NCBI GenBank assembly: GCA_037178855.1
Contig: JASJZC010000006.1
Coordinates: 3,658,001-3,722,000 of the forward strand
Length of the DNA stretch: 64,000 nt
Reading direction: 5' to 3'
Source of the DNA: Oscheius sp. JU75
Taxonomy: Eukaryota > Nematoda > Chromadorea > Rhabditida > Rhabditidae
This document shows, in pieces, positions 33,765 to 44,689 of this stretch (its first letter is position 1; each line of letters begins with the position of its first letter). A program made the position numbers and the translations under genes. The notes beneath the pieces were generated by a model. It was given only the letters and a program-made list of their open reading frames with translations, was not told the origin of the DNA and did no database searches.

Positions 33765-34400
33765 CTCACCTCTCCAGAGAAGTCCTTCGTTGGGTCAACG
33801 TAGTACGCATAACTTATTGAGGCTTGAAAATCATAATTTGGCACAGCGAGACCATCTCCAACCGGGAACCTCTCCAAATCATTGAAACCATTATCTGGAA
33901 TATCTGAGTTTAGTAAACAGTTGAGATGAGATACCAGGCATAAGATTAAATATAAAGGAATGGTGTTCTCCCTTGTTCGGATCTATATGGTAGTGGAACA
34001 TTAACTTCTGTCCTGGGAACCTGTACTTTCTGGAGTCTTCCAAGGTCCTAAAGTTTCTTGAAGCTCAGAAATAAGTAACTGACTGTTTCTGTTTCCAAAT
34101 ATCGAGGATGGTGAAAGTTCCATTGAATTGAGGGGTCTTTCTCGTGACGACCAGGTATGCTTCTTTGGGGAACGAGACTTGGAATGAACATTTCTGAGGC
34201 GGGGATTGGGAGAGATATCCTCGAGTGAAGAAGAATATCGGAGACGCCCTAGTCAGTACTATGTCAGAGGAACAACTTAGGAGCGATTAGTTGCAGATCT
34301 AAAAAAAGTAACAAACGAATTTGACTGGCTGCAGCTGCTGATACCAGAAAAAGAGACAACATTTTGGCATCAGAGGAGCGTAAATGATCAGAACATGGGG
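33765..34400 (-). CDS. CUB-like domain protein, 5' part
   Basis: Begins with a signal-peptide-like MLSLFLVSAAAASQI (about 34362). A CUB-like exon follows with the family motif CSFQVSFPKEAYLVV and ends FTILDIWKQKQ. Further exons carry KYRFPGQKLMFHYHI and DIPDNGFNDLERF to YYVDPTKDFSGE, ending at a GTGAGG donor at about 33771. Family members show C-x-F-x-(V/I)-x-F-P at this position. The join from signal exon to first CUB exon is uncertain because a stop lies just upstream of the second exon's frame. No 3' exons follow before the insertion at 33109-33646. Confidence 0.5.
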
Positions 34401-34449
34401 GCACGAACAGAATCCGATTACTCATGCAATCAATCTTTTGATACACAAA

Positions 34450-35340
34450 CTATGACCGTTGTCCTTTGAAACGCATTACATAACCTGGACTAGTGACGTA
34501 GTTGAATGAAGGCATAGAAATTTGAACAAAAATGCTTAGTCCCAAGTTGATGAATCGCTTCCAAAAAAGCCATTAAAGTCTAGTGAGATGCTGAACGGCT
34601 CGAGTTTGAAGCCATGCGATCTTTTTGACGACACAGGTATCTTGGGATCAGTTCTGTAGTACCTTTGAACAACAATTTCTCTGCGACACTAGCTCTCGTT
34701 CTCTTTCTTAGTCATCAAAGTGACGTGAGGCTATCCTCATCACTAAATTATTGACAACAATCTGAGCTGTATTCATGTAGCTTCGCCTTTTTTTCGGGTA
34801 TATAAGGACCCTGTTCTTGGTCCAACTCTAGCAGCTCTTCTTCCTTCTTATGGTCTTATCTTAAGTTTTTCATCAAAAATATATTGATACCTCCTAGTCG
34901 TTTCTTGGCCTCTGACCGTACCTATTTTCACGCGTTAGTTGAACTCTACCTATAAGAGACCAGACAGTCCTATTCCTGATGTCCTTACATTCCATTAGAT
35001 GCTCACTCATGTCAGACTTCTTTTGAAACTTGAACTGCTCGATTTTTCGCTAGCTTAACTACACAGCTCTGTAGTCGCTTTTAGCGCCTAACAGAAACGA
35101 TTCACTAACCGTAGTTTAGCCTCTTCTGCTTACGCTGATGAGGAGAAAAGTCTCAAGTCACTTGTATTATACAGACGGGGCTCTTCGATTAGTCATTGGC
35201 GATGGGTTCTCTTTTTCCTTTATTACTGCCTATCTATCTATTCAAACCGATCTGCTTCAGTCTCTCCGTTTTTGATTCCCTTGTCGTTCATTCAAATCAC
35301 TCTTTCAGTATTGGGCTACAGATGGCGGTCGGTGTCCTTC
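34450..35340. other. No gene seen
   Basis: AT-rich sequence with only short frames. Nothing recognisable on either strand. Confidence 0.5.
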
Positions 35341-35342
35341 GG

Positions 35343-35930
35343 TTAGTAACTTTTAGGTTCAAATAACTTCCAATCTGGCTTCTCCTGGCATGCTGTGTCT
35401 ATGCGCACAGAGAGCCTCGGACAGCTAGTAATGCCCTGTCGAATCTCATTTCTTTTCAGACGTGAAGCTGTAGATTTCAGCGAGACCAAGATCATTGATG
35501 GTTTCACTTCTATGAGAGCTCCCATCACGCCTCTAACCAGAACCCCGCTTAGGTAAGAGTATAGGTGTGGCATAAATACCAGACTCTTGGTCCCAACAAC
35601 ATTGGGCTCGTAATCTGTGTTTCAGCTTGTGTTTTCGTCAGATGGCTCCTGAATAATCAGCACATCTTCCACAGCTGCTCGTGGCGATTCCCGTCTCGAA
35701 AAGTAGCTTCCGTTTCTGCTTGATTGTCTTTCAACTCCCCACTCTGACTTTGCCCTCTGTAAACCGCCACTTCTAGCCTTTTCGACCCTCTGATGTCTCT
35801 TCTTCTCTTTGTTATTTTCTATCATCTTGCATAAATTATAAGTTGGTACCATGTTTGCATAACTGACTGATGCTCGAAAATGATTCACTGTCTCTCGTCC
35901 CATCTCATCCCAAGGACCCTTAGATAAAAT
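35343..35930 (-). pseudogene. CUB-like gene relic
   Basis: Three separate blocks match the second half of family members: NHFRASVSYANMVPTYNL, EDVLIIQEPSDE (compare AEVLIIRGFPSD and DVEFLIYDGI) and YEPNVVGTKSLVFMPHL (compare GYDVVLIGTKTILLLSG). The intervening sequence is not family-like and the C-terminus is short, so it is a decayed copy. Confidence 0.45.
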
Positions 35931-36640
35931 CGCGCTAATAAAACACAGTCATTCTCGAGAATATATCCGTTTCTGTCTGACCGAAGAGCCCGCAAACTTT
36001 TGAGATAAGATGTGAACAATATTTTTGGGGTATATCTTTTCTGAGAGAACAAACCCAGCTGACTTCTTATAAAACGAGTTGATAGCTTTTTGATTTGTGG
36101 GGCCAGTTCTATAACTCCACGATCATGTTACACCGCATCATCATCTGAATGAAGGCTGCCCTTATTACCAAAATGTTGTAGACGGTCTATGTTCACTGTG
36201 TCCCAGAAGCACCGCCTTCCCTTCCCCAATTTCTAATCTGTCTGCGTCCTCAATACGACTAGCAACTGTGTACGTTGCTTATGCACTTTTCATCACTCGA
36301 TGGTCAAAGAAAATGGCAGTCAATTGCATAGTGCCTTTGCCTCTTCTTTGAGACTTTTTTCCATCCAAGGACATGGCTGCAAAGCATCGTAATCGGAGAA
36401 GACTGCCCGTCTGGCTCCTCCTAATCTAGCAGCTGGTCCTATTGTTCATTTTATTGTCAAAAAGTTTTCCGTTCTGTGCAGCAAAGTCCATCCAATTCAC
36501 TGCGTGACTCATAGACTCATACCCTGGTTCGAAGGGATCACCCTAATGAGATTTTTCGATCTCTCCATACAAAACCACTACTTAACAGGTCGGATGCTGT
36601 TTTAATTGGTAGTTGTAGAATCTGCACAGAGCATCAGTTC

Positions 36641-38523
36641 ATGCTGCTCGCTCTGTTCTTTCTATGTTGTCTTACGAATCCAATCCTCGGAAAGATCAAC
36701 GAAGGTGTGGGACTCCCTTAGCATCCAATTCCACATTCAGACTGTATTCCCGACATCCATCTGGAGCACATTGGAGATGTGTACACTTGGAACGATCCTC
36801 ATAATACTAGTGGTATGTGTATTTTCAAGGCCTACTTCCCGGATAACGCTTTCCTGTTGGTAGACTTTACGAAAGCTGATGGGCAGCTGCTAGTCACGGA
36901 TTCAAGGAACATCTCAATGTCAGTTTTGGGTGTATGGTCCAAAAACTTTCTAGCATTTACGGCTTTTTGGACGAACCCAGAAGACTGTATATGCCCGCCT
37001 GGGAAGCGACCTTCTTGTTCCAGAGATCGAACTTCTGGTACGAGGATTACGGTCACAGTGCGTATTTTGAAGCTGTACGAAGTAGGTTCCCTGCACTGAT
37101 ACTTGAACCTTCTCTGCAGACGATGCTTTCAAAATTTGGCATAAGTTCAGTCCGATCACAGAGCCGCGTTTCTACTTCTTGCCAGATTCAATGGTTCCAG
37201 GAGAAACCTATCAATTCCAGTCCTCAGAGCCGGTACGTGGCCTCATATGAAAAAACTGTCTTCTAGTTCAAAGTATACTACATGAACAGCCAATACAGTC
37301 CTTATGAACCGTCCTACCTGGTTTTCAATGGTACAGATTCAAATGCAAGCTATGTGGGATCGTAAGTTTGCAAGCAAAGCAGCAAAACAGTTCCCAGACT
37401 GGATCAGTGGAGCATGAGCTCTGATATTTTCGACAGTACGGACAAAACGATACAGCTTGACGGATCACGGTTCACAGATCTAGCCATTTATGTCACTTCG
37501 AGAGGATCGAGGATCGAAACTTATGTCTCTATGCTGTTCATGGTTCCTGAAGGTAACGTTTGAGCACTTCAATCTCAACTTTTCTAGACTATTGGCTACC
37601 GTACAGAGACACAAACGTGTATTTTGTTGGGATGAAGGAGCAGTACAACATTTTGAAGGCTCGCGATGGAAAGAAGGCATTCGTATCCTTTGTCTACAAC
37701 GAATATTCTATGATAAGTGATCGTCCATATTACTTATACCGGTTTGAATTCAGCGTGGGTAATTTGTTTTCATTATCATAAAGGGTCTTTCAGAAAGACG
37801 TAAGATTCTGGCTGGTGGATGGTCTTCCGCAAAGAAGTATCTGGAACAATACAGTAATCAGGAAATTCAAGTAAGTGATTGCCCGTTTCCTGAAGCGGAC
37901 AAAAGTTCGCCGTCTCCTTGCTTGCCAAGCGCAGTCGGTTAGGGCTTCGACTACAAACCAAAGAACTCGGGTTAGACCTCACTTTTGTCTTTGTTATTAA
38001 AAAAAGAAAATAGAAACCTTTCAGTGCATCTAATATGACTCCCGATATCAATTTCTGTCTCAATGGAACCAGGAGTATCATCGTACTGAGAGGGACTCTC
38101 AAGTTCTGGTACAATCTCACTCTTCCTCTGGTCGAAGCCAATCTGTTCTCGGAGAATGAACAAAAGGGAACGGTTTGGATTGAACAGTCCGGACAGACAG
38201 CGTCCTGGAACTACCGCCGGGATAACCTGTGGACATATTACAGTAACTACTACTGGTGGATGCGGCATGAGTTCGTTTGGAGAGAGGATGCTGACCCTAA
38301 TGTCTACGTTGAAATCTCAGAGGAACATGTTTACGACTCAGATTACGATTCCCTAAAGTCGTGGATATTTGTTCCTTCGAATCTCTCGACCATTATCACA
38401 GAGAAGAATCTTAAGTGGAAGCTGTTTGGGAAGGGAACATTCGACTACAGTAGGACAAATATCCCAGCTCCAAGTACTACAACAACAGAGGGGCCAAGCT
38501 TCTTCGAACAACTTTTCGGATAG
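36641..38523 (+). CDS. CUB-like domain secreted protein, complete
   Basis: Best-preserved member of the cluster. Signal peptide MLLALFFLCCLTNPILG, then a first CUB-like region (DCIPDIHLEHIG, CIFKAYFPDNAFLLVDF, YLVFNGTDSNASYVGS), a second region (DYWLPYRDTNVYFVG, YLYRFEFSVG, KDVRFWLVDGLP, GTRSIIVLRGTLKF) and a Thr/Ser-rich tail PSTTTTEG ending at 38523. Introns are about 35-37 bp with canonical ends (36703-36738, for example), except the intron before the last exon (about 37888-38024), which carries a tRNA-like insertion. In C. elegans, proteins with this domain are secreted, often intestinal and responsive to pathogens or insulin signalling. Several N-glycosylation sites (NGT, NAS, NTS) fit secretion. 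Confidence 0.85.
37925..37990 (+). repeat. tRNA-like insertion in an intron
   Basis: AGCGCAGTCGGTTAGGGC resembles an A-box and GGGTTAGACCTC a B-box, at tRNA spacing, followed by an A-rich stretch as in a SINE tail. It enlarges an intron that is about 36 bp in related genes and shares its D-arm with the copy at 10443-10517. Confidence 0.5.
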
Positions 38524-39038
38524 GCAATGAATCATTTTTGTTATCTGGTTTCATCATCTCTCATTGTCAGCTTTCTGTATCCGGAATAACCGTGGCTTTG
38601 GTAGAGCAAGGCGCAGTAGACTCTGAAGATTTGACAGTCGGAAATGGGGTGTACGTAGTCAATGAAGTGGAGACATAGAAGAGGAAACAATACGAAAGGA
38701 TTGAGCTATGAAGATGAACTGCTACTGTTCTATGATCTCCGTCAGTCTATAGTCTGTTTGACTGTTTGTAGTCACGACGCTTACTGCTGTCAAGAGATTA
38801 AAATGATAAGTCAAATCTCGCTAGAACTTCTCGTTTTTGGTAATGGAGAAACTGACAGGCGCAGAACGTGAAGGTTGCTGAAAGAAAGACGAGAAGAACA
38901 GATAAACGAGCAGGTCGATCGAAAAATAGGTGGAGATAGGGTAACAGAACGGCAGAACTAAGAAGAGAATGTGAAGAGCCAATGGACCGGATGGACAACG
39001 GTTAGCCACAGCTAAACACTTGATAGCTCTACAGTTTA
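38524..39038. other. Convergent intergenic spacer
   Basis: Lies between the 3' ends of the CUB-like genes on plus (to 38523) and minus (to 39039). No additional gene seen. Confidence 0.5.
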
Positions 39039-40793
39039 TTAGTAATCATTCTCGTCGCCCCAAAAGCCTTCCCAAAAGCCTCCTTCTTCTTTATTCCCAG
39101 TATCCAGAGACACTTCCGCAGTTGTAATCGCTTTTTCGGTAGTTGTAGAGCTCGAGTTATCCACTCTCCTCACAGTAAATTCGATTTCGGCTTTTCCGTA
39201 AACAGTCAAGCGTACTTCCTTCGCCGTGGTGACGCTTGTATCGTTCGGTAGATTCAACATGTACGCCATCCCTTCCACATACAATGTACCAGAGCTGTCC
39301 CTCGCGGTACAGTCAAAGTCGTATCGATAGACATCCGTGTCGCCCGATGACTTTTCAATGTACAGAACAGAGAGACTGTCGTTTCTTTCAGCTCTTATAA
39401 GACCACGGAGACCGTCTTTCGCTTGGGGCCAGCCGTAGACGTTTCCATATACGAAGCTAAGTGTTCCCTTCAGCAATACCATCGACTTTGGACCGTCCAG
39501 CACCAAAGCATAACCCTTTTTCATATCAGATGACCTGAAAAAACCCATATTCAGACAAACTAGAAGAGACTGACCGAAGTCTGCGGACGATCTGTCTCCT
39601 GAAGATTCTATCAGACGGGAATCCTCGAATGATTAAAACCTCGGCGTCATGCTATGTCGAAATGTTAGAGTTTATGTATAAACAAACCGAAGCCTTGAAT
39701 TCAGTCAGTCTGTAAGTGTTGATGTCCTCACTAGCATCTTGTACAGCTGCGAAAAATGTTCTCTTGTATGTAGCATTAAGATCAACGTAGTAGGACGGTT
39801 TGTAGTTGACGAACCCGAGGAGATCCGGCCGACTGTAGGTAGAAAAGTAACCTGAAAGTCATTCCTTGGATTTAAAGAATAACTTTGAGAGGCATCTATC
39901 CAAGGGAAAGTTCCTTACCAGCCGGCATGACGACCAGATTGTTCCACTTAGCGCTCGATCTAACCTCGTCTGGATCATCGGTGATGAACGGAGCAACGTA
40001 GATAGACATTCCGGAGAAAACTTGTCTTCCCTCCCATTCAGAGATTCTGAGAAGATATCTAACAGTCAAAAGTTCTACTTACGTTCCCAAAAAAGTGACG
40101 TTCTTGTCGGTTCCATTGTAAACGAGCAGAGAGGTTTCATAAACTGGCTTAAGGAAACCGATCGACGTATAGTACCGGTCTTTCATCTTGCCCAAAGCGT
40201 AGGCAGCTACCTAAAATCTTTAGTTAATTGATCATCAGTTTGCTCACCTCATGCTCAGCCGTGAAAACATAAGTTTTCCCTGGAAGAAATTTTGAAAATG
40301 GGAGGATTCTGGGTCTGGTCTTAGGCGCTAAATGCATGGTTTCAACATCACCGAAAGCCGTGTCTGAACATCATAACCATGCTACCATCTCAATCTCTTA
40401 CAGTTGACAACAGAAAAATTAGCCCGAAAATATTCTTCGTTCCAGACTTCAAAAGAGATATCCACCTTAGGACCCAGTAAATAGGTATATTTCAAAGTAA
40501 TCGCTCTAAACTTTTGTGTTACCAGCAAGCTAAAAATATCCTAACTTTGTGTTCCCTTGGCTATCAACAGTTGAAATGTATCCAACTTTTGAAACCTGGA
40601 GAAGAAGAAGAGAGTCTTCAGGGACCAGGACATGGAATGTGCATGGCGTATATCCCGAGAAAGGCCCAAACTCAAGAGATGTTTCTGTCTCCTTCAGAAG
40701 AGAAACATTATCAGGGCATCTGGGTTCAGTAGTCATATTTTTCACAGCTGCTGATAGAATGGGTAGGACGAGGCAGAGCCATGGCCGGAACAT
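39039..40793 (-). CDS. CUB-like domain secreted protein, complete
   Basis: Start at 40793 gives a signal peptide (MFRPWLCLVLPILSAAV). First CUB-like exon: CPDNVSLLKETETSLEFG and CTFHVLVPEDSLLLLQV. Following exons carry ALGKMKDRYYTSIGFL, SLLVYNGTDKNVTFLG, SYYVDLNATYKRTFFAA and AEVLIIRGFPSDRIFRR. The last exon (to 39039) has GYALVLDGPKSMVLLKG, EVRLTVYGKAEIEF and a Ser/Thr-rich tail ending GDENDY. Short introns and several Asn-x-Thr sites are as in the paralogue at 36641. It is tail to tail with that gene and head to head with the one at 41084. Confidence 0.8.
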
Positions 40794-41083
40794 AGAACAC
40801 GGGGCAGAGGAAGTGGATCGACTGACATGGATTACCTGTTCCGACTATGAATCAGAGTAATCGAACCAATTATCGGCGAGAGTGAACTGTTTTCCGTGAG
40901 AACAAGCTATACAGGGATTACTGTTTCGACCGATATCACGTGAGAACAATGGATTGGGTGATGTGCCAATCGGGGTACAAAAGTTCATCGGTTTTGTCCT
41001 TAAATCTCTCTGACTCATGTTCGAATAGGATTGGATCTGCACGAAGTCTTTATAATGAGACAAACCTCTTGTTCAATCTGAAC

Positions 41084-42598
41084 ATGATTCTCCCGCTACT
41101 CTTTGTTTTTTGTTCTCTCACCAGCGCTAAGATTATCAGTAAGTTGTATATTCTTACCACTTAAATGTCACAGAATGCCCAATCAAACCAATATACTTGA
41201 CAGCCAAAGACGACCACTTCAAGATGCCTAGAGGGAATTATATTGGAGGTCAGACCTGCCAGTTCAAGATCACCTTTCCCAACGACACTCTTCTCAAAGT
41301 TCGTCTGGCCCGCAGAGCCTACTGGGGACTTAAATTCTTGAATATCAGTGTGACGGATTCTAAGAAACGTTCGACGTAAGAAGCCTAACTTTTCTGAGAC
41401 ATCTGTGTTCAGTAAAATATTCCTAAGCAACTACTATTTCCGTCCTCCTTCTGTCACCTTCACGATATCACCTGGCAAGAAACAAGCCAAGTTCAATCTC
41501 AATACAGCCTCTTTTATCGCAGTCAAAAGTAGGTTATGGAACTTGGAAATACTAAAATAGACTATAGACACGGCATTCAAAAAAAAAAAACTATAAAGTA
41601 CACGGTGAAGTCTGGAACAGAGCCACTTGTTCTGAACTCTTTGGATATTGGAAAAGGTCAAACAGCTGTGATAACTAGGACATCTAAGGTAAGCGTTTAA
41701 GTGCGTTGTGCAAATTCGGAGAAAATTTGAATTTGTCAGTTCCAAGATTTTACTTTACAGACTATAAAAGGTTGTTTTTTCACTTGTCGGGCTGAAAATT
41801 CAAATGGGTCTTGATATAACATGTGCAGACCCTGGGCACGTTTTGGTGAGACTCAACTGTATAGGCTCGCTTTTCAGTTCTCACTGTATCGCATCATCCC
41901 TGACTTTGACCCTTACAATATCATGAGCTTCGTTCTGTTCAATGGGACTGACCAGGTTTCTCCTATCCTCTTTGGCAGGTACGTTGTCTTTTGGGACTCA
42001 TCCAAATCCCACAGCTTGTCTGATACCAAAGATGGGACAGTCTTCTCAAAGCTTTCTATCTACAACAGCGGTTATACCGAGAAAGGGGACGTCAAGAAGA
42101 ACGGTAATGCTACAGAGAGACTAGTATTCATGGACAGTAGTGGTAGGCAAACTTTTGACAGAGAATGTTGGCTCAGACGCTTCGAAGTACAAGATGTTGG
42201 CCGTAAGTTCCAGTCCTTCAACCTAGACGCAGGATCAAAACCCTCTCTGTTGTCCCTGGTATCTTTTAACAAAAAGAATAAGTCGGACGCTTACCTAATC
42301 CAATTGGAAAAACGGTCCACAACGGTAGGTCAATCTACCTCCCTTACATTCGATTATAGGGTAGGTCTGAAATTGCTGTGTTTGATGGACTGCCGACGAA
42401 GAATGAGAGTCGATTGATACAGAGATACAAGTAGGTTACAGTATCTCTACCTATCGCCAATTCAGTGCCTCAACCATTGGAGCCTATCCCAGTCGTTTGA
42501 TTCTCAGTGGAACGAAGACATTTGTCATCTCCAAAGGATACGCTACGGTTTTGTACCAAAGTCTCGACTCGTCCGCCGCAGTTATCTCCTATGAGTAA
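41084..42598 (+). CDS. CUB-like gene truncated by an inverted duplication
   Basis: Signal peptide MILPLLFVFCSLTSA, then CPIKPIYLTAKDDH and CQFKITFPNDTLLKV. Middle exons include FVLFNGTDQVSPILFG (about 41930) and IAVFDGLPTKNES (about 42375). The exon at about 42456 reads ASTIGAYPSRLILSG to SLDSSAA and then runs into VISYE and a stop at 42598. Homology with other members ends at SLDSSAA. The true continuation (SSAAVTPGDGEKG and the last exon) is on the opposite strand at 43823-44300, where the same exon is present again inverted. The gene therefore lacks its own C-terminal third. Confidence 0.7.
42420..42592 (+). repeat. Inverted duplicate of a CUB-like exon, plus copy
   Basis: About 165 bp nearly identical to the inverse of 44132-44298, starting in the intron before the exon (GTAGGTTACAGTATC) and ending after SLDSSAA. 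It marks the inversion-duplication junction in the CUB-like gene. Confidence 0.85.
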
Positions 42599-42970
42599 TC
42601 TCTAGTGGAGCTACCATCACAGTAGCAAGGCTCTCTAGCTGGCTCTCTTTTCTTGGTAGAAAATACCATTATTATTAATGGAATAAGGGACAAAAACGTC
42701 TAAGATGAGCATGATACCGGGAGATCAAATCTGGATTAAGGAGTCGACATCGAGATCTGATGCTGATCTTCATCCTAAAATACTCTAGTTAAATGCCCCG
42801 TTACTGAACGATCTGGTGGAGGTACCATCTGGATTGGATGGTTTCCAGCAGCTGGAAGTTGTTCCAGAGAAGAAGTCCTGGGAACGACTTTGGGGAGAAC
42901 TGTGGAAGAGATAACTGTCGACTTCTGATTCAGTTTCCAACTGCCTTTTATATGCTTTCCTCTTTCTCCC
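42598..42970 (+). repeat. Left arm of foldback around small gene copy 2
   Basis: Inverse of 43063-43162 plus 43440-43748, lacking the 270 bp that holds exon 1 and the intron of the small gene. Includes the inverse promoter with its TATA-like element. Confidence 0.8.
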
Positions 42971-42976
42971 CCCGTA

Positions 42977-43060
42977 CATTGGGGAAAACCTTACGAGATC
43001 TCTTATCATTGGGGAAAACCTTACGAGATCTCTTATCATTGGGGAAAACCTCTAATCATT
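42977..43060 (+). repeat. 30-bp tandem repeat in a hairpin loop
   Basis: Unit beginning CATTGGGGAAAACC and ending ATCTCTTAT, two full copies and a partial third. It forms the loop between two inverted promoter copies. Confidence 0.85.
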
Positions 43061-43078
43061 GGGTGAGAAAAAGGAAAG

Positions 43079-43092
43079 CATATAAAAGGCAG
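43079..43092 (+). promoter_or_regulatory. TATA box of the small acidic/proline-rich gene, copy 2
   Basis: CATATAAAAGGCA lies about 95 bp upstream of the ATG at 43179. The same TATAAAAGGCA stands before copy 1 (inverse, about 19192-19202) and, inverted, in the left foldback arm at about 42943-42957. Conservation across copies supports function. Confidence 0.55.
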
Positions 43093-43178
43093 TTGGAAAC
43101 TGAATCAGAAGTCGACAGTTATCTCTTCCACAGTTCCCCCCAAAGTCGTTCCCAGGACTTCTTCTCTTGGTGGAAGTC

Positions 43179-43556
43179 ATGATCCCTGTAGCTCCAATAC
43201 ACATCGATGACGATGAACCTAGAGGTAAGCTTAGTTTATGGCGAAAACAAAATTTCGTAAAAATCATAAAAGGAACGAGGAAAAAGAGAAGAATGATAGG
43301 AAAACGTTCTCACTGCTTTGAGATTTCGGCGTAGTCTTATAGTTGTAATCACACAGAGCCGACCAAACTACACAGAGACCATTTAGAAGACAACGATGCA
43401 ACAGTTCCTACGATTCGACAGGATGGTCGAAAGGAGGTTTATGTACCCGACATCGCCACCCCTTCGGAACAACTTCCAGCTGCTGGAAACCATCCAATCC
43501 AGATGGTACCTCCACCAGTTCGTTCAGTAACGGGGCATTTAACTAGAGCATTTTAG
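43179..43556 (+). CDS. Small acidic/proline-rich protein of unknown function, copy 2
   Basis: Two exons, 43179-43224 and 43357-43556, join in frame to 81 residues. Exon 1 encodes MIPVAPIHIDDDEPR. Exon 2 encodes EPTKLHRDHLEDND, VYVPDIATPSEQLPAAG and MVPPPVRSVTGHLTRAF. It has no signal peptide or membrane segment and is probably disordered. The 132-bp intron is itself open in frame (GKLSLWRKQNFVKIIKG) to a stop also present in copy 1, so an unspliced form is possible. Copy 1 at 18769-19141 is frame-disrupted. Family not recognised. Confidence 0.5.
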
Positions 43557-43748
43557 GATGAAGATCAGCATCAGATCTCGATGTCGACTCCTTAATCCAG
43601 ATTTGAACTCCCGGTATCATGCTCATCTTCGACGTTTTTGTCCCTTATTCCATTAATAATAATGGTATTTTCTACCAAGAAAAGAGAGCCAGCTAGAGAG
43701 CCTTGCTACTGTGATGGTAGCTCCACTAGAGATTACTCATAGGAGATA
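43440..43748 (-). repeat. Right arm of foldback, shared with 42598-42880
   Basis: Inverse copy of 42598-42880, from TTCCAGCTGCTGG through to CTCTAGTGGAGCTACC. The inner part covers exon 2 of the small gene; the outer part is mariner-derived (see 44294-44500). A third copy of the exon 2 part is at 18715-18870. Confidence 0.85.
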
Positions 43749-43822
43749 TACAAAATAGTTTAGAAACCAGAACAAGAGCCAGAAATGTAGCATTTATATA
43801 GCCACTAGAGTTTTATTACTCA

Positions 43823-44300
43823 TCACGCGAACTTTATCGAGTAGTCGAGTGTAGCTCTTCCGATCACCTTCACTGTCACACCTTCACTTGTTTTCAAGGT
43901 GAAAGTCTTCGTGATCGGGGTGAATGGCTTCAGAGTCGAGTTTCCAACAATACAGATAACTTTGGATCCGGCGTCCGAGTTGTTTCTCCAAGTGAAAAAG
44001 TACACGTATCGCAGGTCTTCCTCACGTCCTGAATGGATTCTCTCTCAACTTCTTCCAAAGGACTGACTTTTAAATGTGAAGGTAAGATTTTGAGATGACT
44101 CTCCTTTGATAATGCCCTTTTCACCGTCTCCGGGAGTAACTGCGGCGGACGAGTCGAGACTTTGGTACAAAACCGTAGCGTATCCTTTGGAGATGACAAA
44201 TGTCTTCGTTCCACTGAGAATCAAACGACTGGGATAGGCTCCAATGGTTGAGGCACTGAATTGGCGATAGGTAGAGATACTGTAACCTACTTGGCTCCTT
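43823..44300 (-). pseudogene. Displaced 3' exons of a CUB-like gene
   Basis: Minus-strand continuation of the gene at 41084-42598: the duplicated exon ASTIGAYPSRLILSG to SLDSSAA continues here as VTPGDGEKGIIKGESS, then FTFKSQSF, and after a break EEDLRYVYFFTWRNN to VKVIGRATLDYSIKFA with a stop at 43823. TTTATT at 43812-43817 is an inverse AATAAA, so the real 3' end is present. No CUB-like exons lie upstream; a mariner fragment joins inside the intron at about 44297. Confidence 0.65.
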
Positions 44301-44500
44301 AATCCAGATTTGATCTCCCGGTATCATGCTCATCTTCGACGTTTTTGTCCCTTATTCCATTAATAATAATGGTATTTTTGTCCCCAGATCGAAAGAGATG
44401 GAGCCACATCTGGCATACCCTCGTAGACGTCGTCCCCTGACCATAAACATCGTTGATATTAGCCGCCGTTTGGGCTCCATTCGTTGAGGATCTCATTTAA
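44294..44500 (-). mobile_element. Mariner-family transposase N-terminal relic
   Basis: Encodes TAANINDVYGQGTTSTR, MWLHLFRSGDKNT and VEDEHDTGRSNLD, the second helix-turn-helix and the GRP-like linker of mariner transposases (family pattern W-F-x-R-F-x-S-G-D and E-D-x-x-x-x-G-R). No catalytic domain. The last 90 bp occurs again in both foldback arms (about 42655-42745 and 43580-43680). Confidence 0.65.
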
Positions 44501-44689
44501 CATGAAATGTCGCAGATGGTAGGGTGGCAGGTCATCAATAGTCCGGATCAAAACGAGCAGAGAATAGAGAATAAGAAGAAGGGGAAGTGGTAGAGGGCTG
44601 AGTGAGCAACACGAGATGCTATAACTAATAGCTCGGCCGTTGTTGTAAACAAGGCAAAGGACATTTTTACAAAAAGCGAAAAGACTTAT

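Noticed and set aside
42720-42745. GGGAGTTCAAATCTGG-like sequence as a tRNA T-arm in the B repeat
   Set aside because: It lies inside mariner-derived coding sequence (TGRSNLD), which explains it better.
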